A stretch of DNA of 34,372 bases, from NCBI GenBank assembly GCA_002706985.1, contig PAKP01000061.1, forward strand, positions 1-34,372. The letters are read 5' to 3'. Under the pieces are notes generated by a model, which made no database searches, had not been told where the DNA came from, and was given only the letters and a program-made list of their open reading frames with translations. Below are positions 33,235-34,372 of the stretch, in pieces. This DNA comes from Sneathiella sp. (GTDB lineage Bacteria > Pseudomonadota > Alphaproteobacteria > Sneathiellales > Sneathiellaceae). A program made the translations under genes and the position numbers. Each line of letters starts with the position of its first letter. The first letter of the stretch is position 1.

Positions 33235-34017
33235 ATGGCCTATAAAGCTTTTGACCTGACTGGGAAGGTCGCCCTCATCACAGGTGGAAACGGCGGGATC
33301 GGCCTCGGCATGGCGGACGCGATTGCACAAGCTGGCGGCGATGTCTGTATCTGGGGCACGAACGATACGAAGAACGCCGCCGCTGTCGAACAGCTCAAGG
33401 CCCACGGCACGCGGGTTTCGTCCCTGAACTGCAATGTCACCGATGAATCGGAGGTAAAGGACTGCTTTGCCGAGACTCTCTCGCAATATGGCCGTGTTGA
33501 CGGCTGCTTTGCCAATGCGGGCGTGAGTTCGGGCAAGAAGTCCTTCCTCGATATTGATGACGCGGAATGGCAGCGCGTGCTCAGCGTTAATCTGGACGGT
33601 GTTTTTTATACATTCCAGGCCGCGACGAAGCATATGGTGGAGCGGGCGAAGAATGGCGATCCCGGCGGGCGGCTTGTCGGCACGGCCAGCCTTGCCGCCA
33701 TTTCCGGCGCCGCGCGCAACGAACATTACGCGGCGACCAAGGGCGGCGTTATCTCGATGATCCGCGCGCTCGCTGTCGAATTCGCACGATATGACATTAC
33801 GGCCAATGCCATCCTGCCGGGCTGGATCGAAACGGCCATGACCGAAAATGCCATGAACTGGCAGAAATTTTCCGACAATGTGAAGCCCCGCATCCCGGCC
33901 GGACGCTGGGGCAAGCCGGAGGATTTCGGCGGCACTGCGGTTTATATCATGTCGGGCGCCAGCAGTTACCATACGGGCGATACCTTCCTGATCGACGGCG
34001 GGTACTTCCTGTTCTAG
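33235..34017 (+). CDS. SDR family oxidoreductase (glucose-1-dehydrogenase-like)
   Basis: Classical short-chain dehydrogenase of 260 residues. TGGNGGIG lies at 16-23, ANAG (in CFANAGVSS) replaces NNAG, the catalytic pair is Y165-AAT-K169 (EHYAATKGG), and the C-terminus reads DTFLIDGGYFLF. LPGWIETAMTENAM forms the substrate loop. Reaction is NAD(P)-dependent oxidation or reduction of an unknown alcohol/ketone. It diverges from the leucine catabolic operon, which may hint at co-regulation, but nothing in the sequence ties it to that pathway. Confidence 0.9.
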   Translation: MAYKAFDLTGKVALITGGNGGIGLGMADAIAQAGGDVCIWGTNDTKNAAAVEQLKAHGTRVSSLNCNVTDESEVKDCFAETLSQYGRVDGCFANAGVSSGKKSFLDIDDAEWQRVLSVNLDGVFYTFQAATKHMVERAKNGDPGGRLVGTASLAAISGAARNEHYAATKGGVISMIRALAVEFARYDITANAILPGWIETAMTENAMNWQKFSDNVKPRIPAGRWGKPEDFGGTAVYIMSGASSYHTGDTFLIDGGYFLF

Positions 34018-34031
34018 ACCGATCATTGCTT

Positions 34032-34055
34032 CCGGCTCCGCCAGGGCGGGGCCGG
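34032..34055. terminator. GC-rich hairpin between convergent genes, possible bidirectional terminator
   Basis: CCGGCTCCGC (34032-34041) pairs with GCGGGGCCGG (34046-34055), a 10-bp stem with one G-U pair and a 4-base loop. It starts 15 bases after the SDR stop. No real T-tract follows on either strand, so it fits a Rho-assisted or weak terminator better than a classical one. Confidence 0.5.
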
Positions 34056-34088
34056 TGCCTCCTCTGATATTCTGCGCGCCCAAATGCA

Positions 34089-34372
34089 TTACCAGCCCCC
34101 GGTGGTGAGCCATTCATCGAGCTGACCAACGCGGTCGGCGCCCCAGAAAGACTGACCATCGACGATAAAGAAGGGAGCCCCGAAGACTTTTCTCTCAAAG
34201 ACAATTTCTTCGACCGATTTCTTGAATGCCTCTTTAATCTCGGCATCCTGAACGGCGGCAAGAAAAGCGGTCCGCTCCGCACCAACGCCCGCGGCGATAT
34301 CCGCCACGACCTCGGGTTCGGAGATATCCTTCCCTTCTACAAAATAGGCCGCATAAACCGCCTTGGCAAAAT
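34089..34372 (-). CDS. 2-hydroxychromene-2-carboxylate isomerase-like DsbA-fold protein (5' end outside window)
   Basis: C-terminal 94 residues of a thioredoxin-superfamily (kappa-GST/HCCA isomerase) protein. The frame runs off the right edge: FAKAVYAAYFVEGKDISEPEV precedes in-frame codon GTG 34307, so that GTG is not the start. EIVFERKVFGAPFFIVDGQSFWGADRVGQLDEWL is the typical end, with the cis-proline segment GAPFF. Characterised members isomerise 2-hydroxychromene-2-carboxylate in naphthalene degradation, but many are general GSH-dependent enzymes, so the true substrate is open. The active-site N-terminus is not visible. Confidence 0.85.
   Translation of the reverse strand, partial: FAKAVYAAYFVEGKDISEPEVVADIAAGVGAERTAFLAAVQDAEIKEAFKKSVEEIVFERKVFGAPFFIVDGQSFWGADRVGQLDEWLTTGGW

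Noticed and set aside
33148..34113. 321-codon - strand frame over the SDR gene and intergenic regions
   Set aside because: No domain features; the + strand SDR has all catalytic residues and a ribosome site.
1..34372. Search for tRNA, rRNA, CRISPR repeats, insertion sequences, integrases or phage genes
   Set aside because: None visible: no regularly spaced repeats, no transposase or integrase motifs in any frame, and no cloverleaf-like segment in the short intergenic regions. Composition looks even throughout.

Overview
The window looks like ordinary chromosome from a heterotrophic alphaproteobacterium. Supporting signs are a MipZ-type division ATPase, an alphaproteobacterial-style DUF374-waaA-lpxK-acyltransferase lipid A block, a BigR/Blh sulfide module, a DUF1489 gene and a leucine degradation cluster. 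Base composition is moderately GC-rich. A Sneathiella-, Kordiimonas- or Rhodospirillales-like host is plausible, but genus is inference. I see no rRNA, tRNA, CRISPR array, insertion sequence, integrase or phage gene. No gene-free gap exceeds about 225 bases. Coding is dense on both strands, with several 1- or 4-base stop/start overlaps.

Layout, left half. Positions 2-1243 hold a 5'-truncated penicillin-binding D,D-carboxypeptidase with a SPOR domain. Positions 1248-3388 hold a sulfide/persulfide module: a Blh-type dioxygenase diverges from a BigR-type repressor and two half-size YeeE/YedE permease genes, with an operator-like inverted repeat over the shared promoter. Positions 3476-6039 hold an SDR, an uncharacterised GSN-motif protein and an AbrB-family membrane protein on the + strand. 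Positions 6047-8646 (-) hold a MATE transporter and a PuuB-like amine oxidase. Positions 8785-10203 hold a von Willebrand A-like protein paired with a membrane-anchored J-domain protein. Positions 10288-13927 encode GalU, UDP-glucose dehydrogenase and a phosphomannomutase/phosphoglucomutase, which supply sugar nucleotides for surface polysaccharide.

Layout, right half. Positions 13946-18672 (-) hold a VOC protein, a small secreted protein with a good terminator, an ArsP-type permease with its ArsR regulator and two matching operator-like sites, MipZ and a DUF3179 protein. Positions 18751-21150 (+) hold an L-2-hydroxyglutarate dehydrogenase-like flavoenzyme and leucine dehydrogenase. Positions 21161-25020 (-) are the lipid A/Kdo block. 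Position 25208 starts a stand-alone molybdopterin oxidoreductase, convergent with a DUF1489 gene. Positions 27761-33131 (-) encode methylcrotonyl-CoA carboxylase (both subunits), methylglutaconyl-CoA hydratase and HMG-CoA lyase. With leucine dehydrogenase this covers most of leucine catabolism, but no isovaleryl-CoA dehydrogenase is seen. The window ends with a divergent SDR and a truncated DsbA-fold isomerase.

No wholly new multi-gene system is evident. The best leads are the VWA/J-domain pair, the two helically phased copies of an ArsR-type operator, the BigR promoter architecture, and a perfect 14-bp inverted repeat at 3411-3454.
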